64,000 bases of DNA, taken from Paraburkholderia sprentiae WSM5005. Its GTDB lineage: Bacteria > Pseudomonadota > Gammaproteobacteria > Burkholderiales > Burkholderiaceae. Numbering within the stretch: position 1 is the stretch's first letter; every line of letters begins with the position of its first letter. Where the stretch lies: contig NZ_CP017562.2 in assembly GCF_001865575.2 (NCBI RefSeq), positions 1,488,001 through 1,552,000 on the forward strand, read 5' to 3'. The translations under genes were made by a program, and so were the position numbers. Below are positions 56,270 through 64,000 of the stretch, piece after piece. Under the pieces are notes generated by a model. The model did no database searches and was not told where the DNA came from. It saw nothing but the letters and a program-made list of their open reading frames with translations.

Positions 56270-57488
56270 GCCATTCGCGTCGCTCCCGATCATAGTGATG
56301 CCGATTGTAAATGCCGGCAACGCCTGGCTGTATATGCCCCAGCACAGCCTCCGCCACGTCGTGAGGACAACCTAGCGCCGCCAGAAAAGTTCGAGCAGTT
56401 CTGCGAAGGTCGTGCGCCGACCAGTGCGTGACAGGTAGTCGTGGCCTGTTGTGATCGGGCGCCTGCTTACAATACGGCTGATGGTAGTAGATGCCGTGCT
56501 GAATGACAGTCTGGCTCATCATATGCCCGTCCGAAGTCGGGAACAGGTAACCGTTGACAGCTTGCTCAAGGCGACGCATCACAATCGCTTCTGCACGGCC
56601 CACAAGCGGCACCCGCAAATCGCCCGCCTTCGAACGCCATGAATTTTTCGTCTTCTCCTTCGGCACGGTCCACCAAAGCCCGTCGTCCTCGTCAGTGATT
56701 TCGTGCTTCTCCATGGAGATGATTTCGCCACCTCGCGCGCCCGTCCAAAGATAAAGCGCAATGGCGTCCGCAACCGTGAGACTAATGTTGGGAAGCCATC
56801 GAAGCAGCGTGCCGGTTTCACTCTCGCTCAGGACTCGCTTCTTTGTGCCCATCGCGACGCCAGCGACCGTCCGACCTTTGCTGCGCAGCTTGCCGCGGAG
56901 GATCATTCGCCACCAGTTTGGCGTTCCATCGGGTAGCCGACCAGCGTCCATCGCATAGTCCCATGCACCACCAAGTTCCATCCGCAATCTCGCGGCAAGT
57001 GAGGGCGTTGCACGGTACGAATCCAGAAATTCGAATGCTTGCGCGCGCGTAATGGAGGCTGCCGACAAGCCCGCGATCGGAACGAGCATTGAGTTGAACA
57101 TACGCCGCACCTCGACGACCCCTTTCTCTTTGCGAGTGGGTTCGAGGTATCCCTCGACATAGTCCGCGCAGACTTGCTTCACCGTGTAGGCGTTGACCGC
57201 ACGTGATATAGCTACGGACTGACGCTTCTCTCGCCTCTCGGTGGCCGGGTCCGCCCCATTGTCGCGTGCCGACCGCTTCAGCTCCCACTCCGCTATTGCC
57301 GCAGGAAATCCCATAGCAGGCCACTCGCCGAGCTTGACCTGGCGCATACGGTCGTCGACCGGCGACCTGTAGCGGTAGATCCACGAGCGACGGCTTTCGC
57401 TTGCCTGCAGACGCAGGCCGGGAAAGCCATCAAACGTTAAGTGTTGGCCGGGCTCGAGCTTGCTGGCGTTGCGTGCATCGAATCTCAT
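56214..57488 (-). CDS. P4-type tyrosine recombinase (island integrase)
   Basis: 424-residue integrase of the DUF4102/P4 class. The N-terminal arm-binding domain includes LTFDGFPGLRLQASESRRSW; catalytic residues sit in LWTGARGGEI (Arg), SAHDLRRTARTFLAALG (HxxR) and AGIYNRHHYDRERREWL (Tyr). Full length with no frameshift. It marks the right boundary of the accessory region: beyond it the sequence becomes ordinary chromosome. No tRNA gene is visible on its 5' side. Confidence 0.92.
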   Translation of the reverse strand: MRFDARNASKLEPGQHLTFDGFPGLRLQASESRRSWIYRYRSPVDDRMRQVKLGEWPAMGFPAAIAEWELKRSARDNGADPATERREKRQSVAISRAVNAYTVKQVCADYVEGYLEPTRKEKGVVEVRRMFNSMLVPIAGLSAASITRAQAFEFLDSYRATPSLAARLRMELGGAWDYAMDAGRLPDGTPNWWRMILRGKLRSKGRTVAGVAMGTKKRVLSESETGTLLRWLPNISLTVADAIALYLWTGARGGEIISMEKHEITDEDDGLWWTVPKEKTKNSWRSKAGDLRVPLVGRAEAIVMRRLEQAVNGYLFPTSDGHMMSQTVIQHGIYYHQPYCKQAPDHNRPRLPVTHWSAHDLRRTARTFLAALGCPHDVAEAVLGHIQPGVAGIYNRHHYDRERREWLMRLSQFLEELALQYPKK

Positions 57489-57709
57489 CGGGAAGGCAGC
57501 GTAGGTTTTCGACCACGACCCGACGTTCAGCGTAGCTTTTCCGTCGAATCCCCAAAAAACCTACGCCAGCATGCCAAGTTTCCCGATGTTTAGTCAAGTG
57601 ACGTTACGGCTCAGCGAAAATGTCCAGACGGGCGTTCTCGCTTTACCAGAGCGGGTTTCACGGCTCAAACCCTTGCTCAGCGGGGCTCGCTGGCGGCCCC
57701 AAAATCTCG
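57489..57709. promoter_or_regulatory. Integrase upstream region with inverted repeat; candidate attachment region
   Basis: 11-bp perfect inverted repeat GCGTAGGTTTT (57,500-57,510) and its mirror (57,557-57,567). For P4-type integrases the recombination site usually lies next to the int 5' end, so this is the likely att region. No tRNA or tmRNA structure fits. Confidence 0.4.
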
Positions 57710-58360
57710 TCACTCATTCTCGTCGAAGTAATGCCCGAACTTCAGCTGCTTGGTACGGATATACCGCTCGTTTTCCTCGCGCATCGGAATCGCGAGCGCG
57801 ACACGCTCGCACACCGGAATGCCGTGCTTCGACAGCGTGTCGAACTTCTCTGGATTGTTGCTCATCAGCCGCACCGACGTGACTTTCAGCGTGCGCAGAA
57901 TGCCCGCGGCCGAATCGTATTCGCGCGAATCGTCGGGCAGACCGAGATCGAGGTTGGCTTCGACGGTATCGCGCCCCTGCTCCTGCAGCGCATACGCGCG
58001 GATCTTGTTCGACAGGCCGATGCCGCGTCCTTCGTGCCCGCGCAGATACAGCAGAACGCCGCAACCCTCGGCCGCGATATAGCGCAGTGCAAGATCGAGC
58101 TGCTCACCGCAGTCGCAACGATAGGAGCCGAGCACGTCGCCCGTCAGACATTCCGAGTGCAGGCGCGTCAACACGGACGACTGGTTGGCGACATCGCCCA
58201 TCACAAGCGCGAGATGTTCGGCGCCGCTGTCGAGCACACGAAACACATAGGAAGTAAACGTGCCGTAGCGCGTGGGCAATGTTGCGGTCGCATCGAGCAC
58301 GACGCATTCGCCGGTGACGGCGCCGTCCGCTGCGGGCGATGAATCCTGAGACGTGAGCAT
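57710..58360 (-). CDS. ribA: GTP cyclohydrolase II
   Basis: 216-residue RibA, first step of riboflavin synthesis (GTP to the diaminopyrimidine phosphate, formate and pyrophosphate). Zinc cysteines in [34 protein letters not shown] and [13 protein letters not shown] are the GTP-binding and catalytic regions; [12 protein letters not shown] follows. No DHBP synthase domain is attached. Core gene, marks the chromosomal side of the island boundary. Confidence 0.95.
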   Translation of the reverse strand: MLTSQDSSPAADGAVTGECVVLDATATLPTRYGTFTSYVFRVLDSGAEHLALVMGDVANQSSVLTRLHSECLTGDVLGSYRCDCGEQLDLALRYIAAEGCGVLLYLRGHEGRGIGLSNKIRAYALQEQGRDTVEANLDLGLPDDSREYDSAAGILRTLKVTSVRLMSNNPEKFDTLSKHGIPVCERVALAIPMREENERYIRTKQLKFGHYFDENE

Positions 58361-58682
58361 GGCGTTGGAAATGGTGCTGACATGAACCCGGGCGAGCCGG
58401 GGATAAGGTGTGGACTGCGAGTTTACCGCTAATCCGCATGTCGCACGCGGATGGCGCCCGCGGCCGCAGCACGCAGCCGCGTGCTAAGCCCCACAAAGCG
58501 CACGCGCATCAACACCTACACCAAGACGAGCCCGCGCGAAATGCGCCAACCCAGCGCGCATCGTCTCGCGCGCCCAGGATTGCGGGTGTACCGCCGACGC
58601 ATGTCGCGCCTATACTGGAACCGCCTGTCCCCCACGACGGTGCGCCACTTCGGCGTGCTGCACTGCGAAACGGAGCCGCTCC
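58361..58682. other. Divergent intergenic region ribA / CBS gene
   Basis: No gene seen. Should hold promoters for both neighbours; no FMN riboswitch motif recognised. Confidence 0.4.
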
Positions 58683-59126
58683 ATGACAAGCGTTGCACAG
58701 CTTCTTAAAACGAAACCGAACTCCTCCGAGGTCTACACGATCGGCGCCGACGATTCCGTCTACGAGGCGATCCGGTTGATGGCCGACAAAGGCATCGGCG
58801 CGCTGGTGGTGACGGACGGCGACCGCATCGCCGGCATCGTCACGGAGCGTGACTACGCGCGCAAGGTGGTGCTGATGGACCGGTCGTCGAAGGCGACGCC
58901 GGTGCGCGACATCATGAGCAAGGCGGTGCGTTTCGTTCGTCCCAACCAGACGACCGAAGACTGCATGGCGCTGATGACCGAGCGGCGCATGCGTCACCTG
59001 CCGGTCATCGAGAACGAGCGGCTGATCGGCATGGTGTCGATCGGCGACCTCGTGAAGAACATCATCGCGGAACAGCAGTTCACCATCCAGCAACTCGAGT
59101 TCTACATTCACGGCGAACGGCCCTGA
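58683..59126 (+). CDS. Paired CBS-domain protein
   Basis: 147 residues made of two CBS motifs: VYEAIRLMADKGIGALVVTD with GIVTERDYARKVV, and TEDCMALMTERRMRHLPVIE with LIGMVSIGDLVKNII. CBS pairs bind adenosine nucleotides as energy sensors. Stand-alone proteins of this size are common in Burkholderiales; the partner is unknown. Confidence 0.92.
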   Translation: MTSVAQLLKTKPNSSEVYTIGADDSVYEAIRLMADKGIGALVVTDGDRIAGIVTERDYARKVVLMDRSSKATPVRDIMSKAVRFVRPNQTTEDCMALMTERRMRHLPVIENERLIGMVSIGDLVKNIIAEQQFTIQQLEFYIHGERP

Positions 59127-59185
59127 GATCGAGCATGGGTTTCGCTGCGCGACAGCGCATCGATCGTTCGCGCGAGACCGGACGC

Positions 59186-59216
59186 AAAAAAAGCCCAAGC
59201 CTCGAAAAGCCTGGGC
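59186..59216 (-). terminator. Rho-independent terminator (minus strand)
   Basis: Stem GCCCAGGC/GCTTGGGC with a short loop, followed on the minus strand by seven T. About 160 bp beyond the DUF4148 stop. Confidence 0.6.
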
Positions 59217-59332
59217 CAAGCTACCTTGCGGCAGCGGAGGTTCCTTCACGACGAGGAACGCAGCGCGCGCACGGATGACACGCTCGCGCACGCCTGTGCG
59301 GCACGCTCGATTGAAACAGTACCTGGTATGAA

Positions 59333-59365
59333 ACGCTGTGCGCCGCCGCAAGCGGCGCACAGCGT
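59333..59365 (-). terminator. Perfect 14-bp hairpin after the DUF4148 gene
   Basis: ACGCTGTGCGCCGC and its exact mirror around a 5-base loop, 11 bp after the stop. No T-tract, so perhaps an RNA-stabilising or factor-assisted terminator. Confidence 0.5.
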
Positions 59366-59375
59366 CGTGCCGCGC

Positions 59376-59717
59376 TTAGTTACCGAAATAGACGCTCTTC
59401 TGGCCGCTCATCGGCTGCGCGACGCCGCCCGCTTGCGTCGATCCGCTCATCGGCGCGCCGTAGCCGCTCGTGTCGGCGGTCGGCTGGGTTTGCGCGACGG
59501 TCGGATTTTGCGCCTGGACGCGCTGTTCGGCGGCCTGGATGTCGGCAGGGTAATTCGGGTCGTTCGATACCGACGGGTTATAGCCTGCGTGCTCCAGCTG
59601 GATCAGTTCGCTGCGCACTTCCGCTCGGGTGATCGGCTGCTGGTTCGATTGCGCGAACGATACGACCGGCGCGGCGAGAACGGCTGCGATAGCAACTGCC
59701 TTGATCAGCGATTTCAT
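59376..59717 (-). CDS. Secreted DUF4148 protein
   Basis: 113 residues. Signal peptide MKSLIKAVAIAAVLAAPVVS with FAQ cleavage, then TRAEVRSELIQLEHAGYNPS, the DUF4148 core typical of Burkholderiaceae periplasmic proteins. Function unknown. ATG 59,717 is preceded by GGAGGGAAG; an upstream start would mask the signal peptide. Confidence 0.88.
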   Translation of the reverse strand: MKSLIKAVAIAAVLAAPVVSFAQSNQQPITRAEVRSELIQLEHAGYNPSVSNDPNYPADIQAAEQRVQAQNPTVAQTQPTADTSGYGAPMSGSTQAGGVAQPMSGQKSVYFGN

Positions 59718-59947
59718 GATGACTTCCCTCCAATGTGGTTTTATGTGCATCGCCCACACACTGTGGTGTGCAGCGAATATCTTCAGTCTAGTCACCGCAT
59801 GGCCAAGGGAAAACCCTTAATTTCAAGATAAAAAATTGTTCCTATCGCAATAATGCGAGGGAATATTGTGGAACGGCATCCGCCTGCGTGATCCTTCGGT
59901 TAACAATTGCCGATCGAAAAATTGACGCGCACGCGCGGGCGGCGACG

Positions 59948-60577
59948 TCACGCGGCGGAATGCGGAATCGTCAGTAACCTGCGCGGTCCGCTGACGAACG
60001 CGCTGCCCGGCTCGAAAAACCGCAACGGCCGGTGCGTTTCGCGCGACAGGCCAATGCGCGTCGTCACGCCGATCGGTGCGTCGCCGGTCTCGATCACGCC
60101 GATCCAGAGCCCCTGTCCAGTACACAGATCACGGCCGTCGAACGCCTGCCCGATGCCAAACGCCACCGTCAGCCGCCCGGGTCCGCGCGCGACATCGCGC
60201 AGCGGCACGCCGGGACGGCGCGCTTCCATCAGCGCGAGTCCTTCGAGCGGTTCGATCGCGCGCAGCAGGATGCCGGCGCCGACGTCCTGCGCTTCCGATG
60301 ACATGTTGAGCATGTACGAGACCCCGTAGGTCAACCGCACATACGCATGACCGCGCGCGAGGAACATCGACCCGTTGTACGGTCGGCGTCCGATGAACGC
60401 ATGGCTGGTCGAATCGCCGAGCGGATAGGCCTCCGTCTCGACGATGCGTCCGCTGAGACGTCCTTCGCGCAGATCGTGCACGAGATATTTGCCGACCATG
60501 AAGCGCGCGAGTTCGACGGTGTCGACCGGCAGATCGTCGCGGCGCAACGGACGGATGGGAAGAGGCTCGCTTCGCAT
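59948..60577 (-). CDS. 3-methyladenine DNA glycosylase (AAG/MPG family)
   Basis: 209-residue alkyladenine glycosylase, which removes 3-methyladenine and related bases in base-excision repair. [39 protein letters not shown] (catalytic Glu), [22 protein letters not shown] and [12 protein letters not shown] are family blocks. Full length. A short divergent region with no other gene lies on the 3' side (59,718-59,947). Confidence 0.92.
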   Translation of the reverse strand: MRSEPLPIRPLRRDDLPVDTVELARFMVGKYLVHDLREGRLSGRIVETEAYPLGDSTSHAFIGRRPYNGSMFLARGHAYVRLTYGVSYMLNMSSEAQDVGAGILLRAIEPLEGLALMEARRPGVPLRDVARGPGRLTVAFGIGQAFDGRDLCTGQGLWIGVIETGDAPIGVTTRIGLSRETHRPLRFFEPGSAFVSGPRRLLTIPHSAA

Positions 60578-60943
60578 GCGCTGGTGTCCTGGATAGGGGT
60601 CTTGAATGGGTGGCAGAGCCTACGGCCTCGCGAACAGCGCGCTGTCCTGGCTCCCGCGCGATCGGCTCGTTGAGATCGGCCGATTCGTTGTACCGAAGCC
60701 TCATTTTCTCCGCCACGGGGGTCAACGTGGCACTAATTGTTGTATTGTGTGTTTCCGGCCGGTCACACGGCCGTTTGCATGTTTCGGCGCACGCTGCGCG
60801 GCTCGCCGAAACGGCGTGTCGGCTGAGAGCGTTCGCACGGCTGTTGTAACGGTTCATCCACATCGAATCCCGCTGTACCCGCTGGTGTAAAAAATGGTCC
60901 CCATCCGGGGGTCGACGTTTCTACGACAACAGGAGATGGTTGA
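60578..60943. other. Intergenic region upstream of the BON gene
   Basis: No gene recognised; AGGAG near 60,932 is the ribosome binding site of the BON protein. Confidence 0.4.
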
Positions 60944-61306
60944 ATGAAAGCATTCTCGGCAATCAAGATGATCGGCGGCGCGTTGGTTGTTCTCGCTTCC
61001 CTCAACGCGTACGCGCAAACCAGCGATGCGGCCGCGACCGCAGCGCCGGCCGCAGCGGCGCCTAGCGCCAAGCAGACTCGTGCAGCCAACCGCGCACTGC
61101 AGCGCAAGGTCCGCTCCACCCTTGCGCGTACGAAGGGCCTGACGGTCGGCAACATCATCGTGCGCGCACGCGACGGCGCGGTCACGCTGGAAGGCTCGGT
61201 GCCGGAACAGAGCCAGATCGAAATCGCGACGAACGCCGCTCAAGGCGTGGCAGGCGTGACATCGGTGAAGAGCGCTCTGACGATCCGCGCGGTCGGCGGC
61301 CAGTAA
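60944..61306 (+). CDS. Periplasmic BON-domain protein
   Basis: 120 residues: signal peptide KAFSAIKMIGGALVVLASLN with AYAQ cleavage, an alanine-rich linker, then one BON domain (VRSTLARTKGLTVGNIIVRA, GAVTLEGSVPEQSQIEIA, ALTIRAVGG). BON domains bind phospholipid or envelope components and often respond to osmotic stress. The gap to the next gene (61,307-61,558) holds nothing I recognise. Confidence 0.9.
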   Translation: MKAFSAIKMIGGALVVLASLNAYAQTSDAAATAAPAAAAPSAKQTRAANRALQRKVRSTLARTKGLTVGNIIVRARDGAVTLEGSVPEQSQIEIATNAAQGVAGVTSVKSALTIRAVGGQ

Positions 61307-61558
61307 GCCGGTCAAACAGCCGAAGAAGTTGCGGTAACAGCAGCAAGCTGGCGTCGACGGTGAAACCGTCGACGCGACGTCAGCCCACCGCCGCAGTCCA
61401 GCACTCGATCGTCGCCCTGCGACGCAGTGCCGAACCGAGGGCTCGAACGTGCAGGCCCCCTCGCCTCGCAGACAAACTGTTCTTTATCATTCAGCACGTT
61501 AGTGTCTATCGTTAAGACATTACTTCACGTCCGCCCCACGCATCGAAAGGAAGGCCGC

Positions 61559-62641
61559 ATGACTTCGCCCGCGACCGTCTTGCCCCGTTGGACCCTCGGC
61601 GCGCCGATCGTTAGCTGGATCGTGCTCGGTGCCGCCTACGCGATGCCGGGTCACGCTCTGCTGCTTGCACTGGTGGGCGTGTCGCTATGCGCGGCCGTGT
61701 TTGCCGCCGTGCATCATGCCGAAGTGGTTGCGCATCGCGTCGGCGAGCCGTTTGGCACGCTGGTGCTCGCGGTCGCCGTCACCGTGATCGAGGTGGCGCT
61801 GATCGTTTCGGTGATGCTGACATCCGGTCCCGAGAAAGCCGGCCTCGCGCGCGATACGGTATTCGCGGCCGTGATGATCGTCTGCAACGGGCTCGTCGGG
61901 CTCTGCCTGCTGGTGGGCGGCATCCGCCATCGGGAACAGGACTTTCAGAGCCGCGGCGCGGCGGCCGCGCTGGCGGTGCTCGCGTCGCTGTCGGTGCTGA
62001 CGCTCGTGATGCCGAACTTCACCACCACCCGCCCCGGGCCGGTGCTGTCGCCGTCGCAGCTCGCGTTTGCCGGCGTGTCGTCGCTGGTGTTGTACTGCGT
62101 GTTCGTGTTCGTGCAGACGGTGCGCCATCGCGACTACTTCCTCGCCGGCGTGCCCGACGAAGACGTGCATGCCGAGCCGCCGAGCGCGCGGCTCGCAGCG
62201 ATCAGTGGCGTGCTGTTGGTGGTGAGCCTCGTCGCGGTCGTGCTGCTCGCCAAAGTGCTGTCGCCGGTGGTGGAATCCGCGGTGCTGAGTGCGGGCGCGC
62301 CGCCGGCAGTAGTCGGTATCGTGATTGCGTCGCTAGTGCTGTTGCCGGAAGCGTTTGCGGCGCTGCGCGCGGCGCGCGCCGATCGTCTGCAGACCAGCCT
62401 GAACCTCGCGCTCGGCTCTTCGCTGGCGAGTATCGGCCTGACCATTCCCACCGTCGCCGGCGTGTTTCTGTACATCGGTCAGCCTATCGTGCTCGGCATC
62501 GACGGCAAGGACATGGTGCTGCTCGCGCTCACGCTGGTGGTCGCCACGCTGACGCTCAGCACCGGACGCACGACGATTCTGCAAGGCGCCGTGCATCTGT
62601 CGCTGTTCGCGGCCTATCTGTTTCTGTCGTTCGCGCCGTGA
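61559..62641 (+). CDS. Calcium/proton antiporter (ChaA type, CaCA family)
   Basis: 360-residue inner-membrane antiporter with about ten hydrophobic spans. Family repeats: GEPFGTLVLAVAVTVIEVAL and SLVLLPEAFAALRAARADRL with the acidic exchange residues, then SLNLALGSSLASIGLTIPTV. Exchanges Ca2+ (and possibly Na+/K+) for protons. ATG 61,559 follows AAAGGAAGG; the longer frame from 61,427 lacks a membrane-protein start. Confidence 0.9.
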   Translation: MTSPATVLPRWTLGAPIVSWIVLGAAYAMPGHALLLALVGVSLCAAVFAAVHHAEVVAHRVGEPFGTLVLAVAVTVIEVALIVSVMLTSGPEKAGLARDTVFAAVMIVCNGLVGLCLLVGGIRHREQDFQSRGAAAALAVLASLSVLTLVMPNFTTTRPGPVLSPSQLAFAGVSSLVLYCVFVFVQTVRHRDYFLAGVPDEDVHAEPPSARLAAISGVLLVVSLVAVVLLAKVLSPVVESAVLSAGAPPAVVGIVIASLVLLPEAFAALRAARADRLQTSLNLALGSSLASIGLTIPTVAGVFLYIGQPIVLGIDGKDMVLLALTLVVATLTLSTGRTTILQGAVHLSLFAAYLFLSFAP

Positions 62642-62676
62642 CGCGATGCCGGATCCGACGCAGACCGACGGCCGCC

Positions 62677-63570
62677 TCACTCTTCCCAATGCTCGGCGAT
62701 CCAGTCGCGGAACAGTTTCAGCTTCTGCTGATGCGCGACCGACTCCGGATACACGAAGTAATAGCGCCAGCCGGTCTTCAGCACGGTGTCGAACGGCCGC
62801 ACGAGGCGCCGGGCGGCGACGTCCTCGTCGATCAGCGCGAGATCGCTGATCGCGACGCCGAAGCCCTGCGCGGCGGCGTTGGTCGCCATGTCGAGCGTAT
62901 CGAAGCTCGGGCCCAGCTCCGCGTCGATCGTGCCGGCGCCCGACGCATCGGTTTGCGCCACTTTCGCGAGCCACATCTTCCAGTCGCGATGATCGCGCGT
63001 CGGATGCAGCAGCGTGTGCCGCGCAAGATCGGCGACCTGGGCGAGCGGCTTGTCCTTCAGCAGCTCGGGCGTGCAGACCGGCGTCAGACGTTCCTCGAAT
63101 AGCGACACCGTCTGCACGTCCGCACCGGGCGACGAACCGTAGATGATCGCGGCATCGAACGGCTCGCTCTGGAAATCGACGTCGTGCTGCCAGGTGGTCG
63201 TGATCTGCACATGCAGATCGGGATAGTCGGACTGGAAGCGCATGATCTTCGGCAGCATCCAACGCATTACGCAGGTCGGCACCTTGAGCGCCAAGTCGGT
63301 GCGCTGCCTCGTCAAGCGCAGCGACATTTCCTCGATCCGCGCGAAGCTCTCCTTGACGGCCGGCAGCAGCATTTCGCCCTCCGCGGTCAGCGTCAGCCCC
63401 TTTGCATGACGCTTGAACAGCGGAAATTTGTAGTACTCCTCGAGCGCGATGATCTGCCGACTGACCGCGCCTTGCGTCAGGCAAAGGTGATCGGCGGCAC
63501 GCGTGAAGCTGCGATGGCGCGCGACGGTTTCGAAAATCTGCAGCGCGTTGAGCGGCGGTAGGCGTCGCAT
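62677..63570 (-). CDS. GcvA-type LysR regulator
   Basis: 297 residues. Helix-turn-helix RRLPPLNALQIFETVARHRS with FTRAADHLCLTQGAVSRQII is characteristic of the GcvA subgroup; the effector domain includes MRWMLPKIMRFQSDYPDLHV and RHTLLHPTRDHRDW. Divergent from the gene starting at 63,888, which it probably controls. Confidence 0.92.
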   Translation of the reverse strand: MRRLPPLNALQIFETVARHRSFTRAADHLCLTQGAVSRQIIALEEYYKFPLFKRHAKGLTLTAEGEMLLPAVKESFARIEEMSLRLTRQRTDLALKVPTCVMRWMLPKIMRFQSDYPDLHVQITTTWQHDVDFQSEPFDAAIIYGSSPGADVQTVSLFEERLTPVCTPELLKDKPLAQVADLARHTLLHPTRDHRDWKMWLAKVAQTDASGAGTIDAELGPSFDTLDMATNAAAQGFGVAISDLALIDEDVAARRLVRPFDTVLKTGWRYYFVYPESVAHQQKLKLFRDWIAEHWEE

Positions 63571-63887
63571 CGGATGTCCGGATCAGAAAAAATCATCGTG
63601 GCTGGGGCAGCGGCCGCCGCCGCCGTGCCGACAAGCTCACAGCATACGCGATCGGCCCCACGCGCACGAGCCGGCGCGCGGGGGCAAACCCGCATGCTTC
63701 GGCCGCATCGCCAAACCGCTCGCCGCTGCGTTCGCGGGCGGCAAGCCATGAGCGCACCTCATGCGATCCATGCGCATATTTCGATTGTTGGGCGATTTTG
63801 GCAAACCTACAGTGCATTCACGCGCGGTCTATCCGGCAGCGGTCACGGCGAATCATGGGCAACAGGCGTTCAACAGAGGAGACCGCC
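63571..63887. other. Divergent promoter region
   Basis: No gene; a LysR site is expected but none is certain (loose T-N11-A patterns only). Confidence 0.4.
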
Positions 63888-64000
63888 ATGCAGCAGATCA
63901 GACGGGGTAGAAGGCAGGCCATCAAGACCATCGGTACGGCGCTCGCGGCGTCCGCACTGCCGATGCCGTTCCTCAATCTGCGCGCGCAGGAACACAACTT
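63888..64000 (+). CDS. Tat-exported protein, 5' end only
   Basis: ATG at 63,888 after AGAGGAG. The first 37 residues have RRGRRQAIKTIGTALAASAL and MPFLNLRAQ, a twin-arginine-type signal peptide with A-x-A-like cleavage. The rest lies outside the window. Divergent from a GcvA-type regulator; such neighbours are often periplasmic solute-binding proteins, but this cannot be confirmed. Confidence 0.7.
   Translation, partial: MQQIRRGRRQAIKTIGTALAASALPMPFLNLRAQEHN

Noticed and set aside
57541..57570. tmRNA- or tRNA-like piece near the integrase (minus strand GGGGATTCGACGG)
   Set aside because: Resembles the TTCGA loop but no acceptor stem, anticodon arm or tag ORF can be built around it.
61687..63102. 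471-codon plus-strand open frame
   Set aside because: Shadow of the Ca2+/H+ antiporter, which is the frame with membrane spans and family motifs.
62333..63484. 383-codon minus-strand open frame over the LysR gene
   Set aside because: Out-of-frame shadow of the antiporter and LysR coding regions; arginine-rich and without domains, as expected in GC-rich DNA.
1..64000. CRISPR array
   Set aside because: No regularly spaced short repeats seen; the repeats present are large duplications, IS scraps and isolated hairpins.

Overview
This window comes from a betaproteobacterial symbiont of the Paraburkholderia (Burkholderia sensu lato) type. The evidence is a rhizobial nodulation set (nodD, nodA, nodB, nodC, nolO, nodS, nodU and two nod boxes), nitrogen-fixation genes with NifA/sigma-54 promoters, a Burkholderia-style porin, and a high-GC chromosomal segment on the right carrying a DUF4148 protein and a GcvA-type regulator. 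Positions 1 to about 57,500 look like an accessory symbiosis island full of insertion-sequence debris. A P4-type integrase with an AlpA-like regulator lies at 55,970-57,488, and ordinary chromosome begins at ribA (57,710).

Left part (1-13,600): remnants of an isc-like Fe-S assembly locus with one intact IscA/ErpA protein. Then comes an apparently functional module nifV - small Cys-rich ORF - nifW - fixA - fixB - fixC - fixX behind a NifA/sigma-54 promoter. It is followed by three broken genes (a [2Fe-2S] thioredoxin-like ferredoxin, a conserved 161-residue family, an IclR regulator), then nifA and an FNR-type regulator on the minus strand, with group II intron and IS21 debris between and after them.

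Middle part (14,000-31,500): nodD1 with a nod box, an IS-filled gap, nodA, nodB and a nodC that has lost most of its catalytic domain. A second, decayed nif/fix module follows (nifV2 with an altered metal motif, a nifW-fixA fusion, a fixB-fixX scar, no fixC, but an intact copy of the 161-residue gene). Then come nodD2 with a second nod box, nolO, nodS, nodU and a cytochrome P450. The two nif/fix modules have decayed in complementary places.

Right accessory part (32,000-57,500): a porin; an amino-acid ABC importer with a MetC-type PLP lyase, divergent from an M24 peptidase and IclR regulator; an SbnA-like PLP synthase, an SbnI-like ParB-fold protein and an EamA exporter; a 2,017-bp second copy of the M24-IclR pair; a frameshifted N-hydroxylase beside an IS701-truncated MFS exporter; and many IS remnants. 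The chromosomal end carries ribA, a CBS-domain protein, a DUF4148 protein, 3-methyladenine glycosylase, a BON protein, a Ca2+/H+ antiporter, a LysR regulator and the start of a Tat-exported protein.

Taken together, this is a symbiosis region in active reduction. One nif/fix electron-transfer module and its regulators look usable, and the Nod-factor decorating genes are intact. The backbone synthase NodC is not, so Nod-factor production would need a nodC elsewhere in the genome. All functional calls are from reading the sequence; no database search was run.
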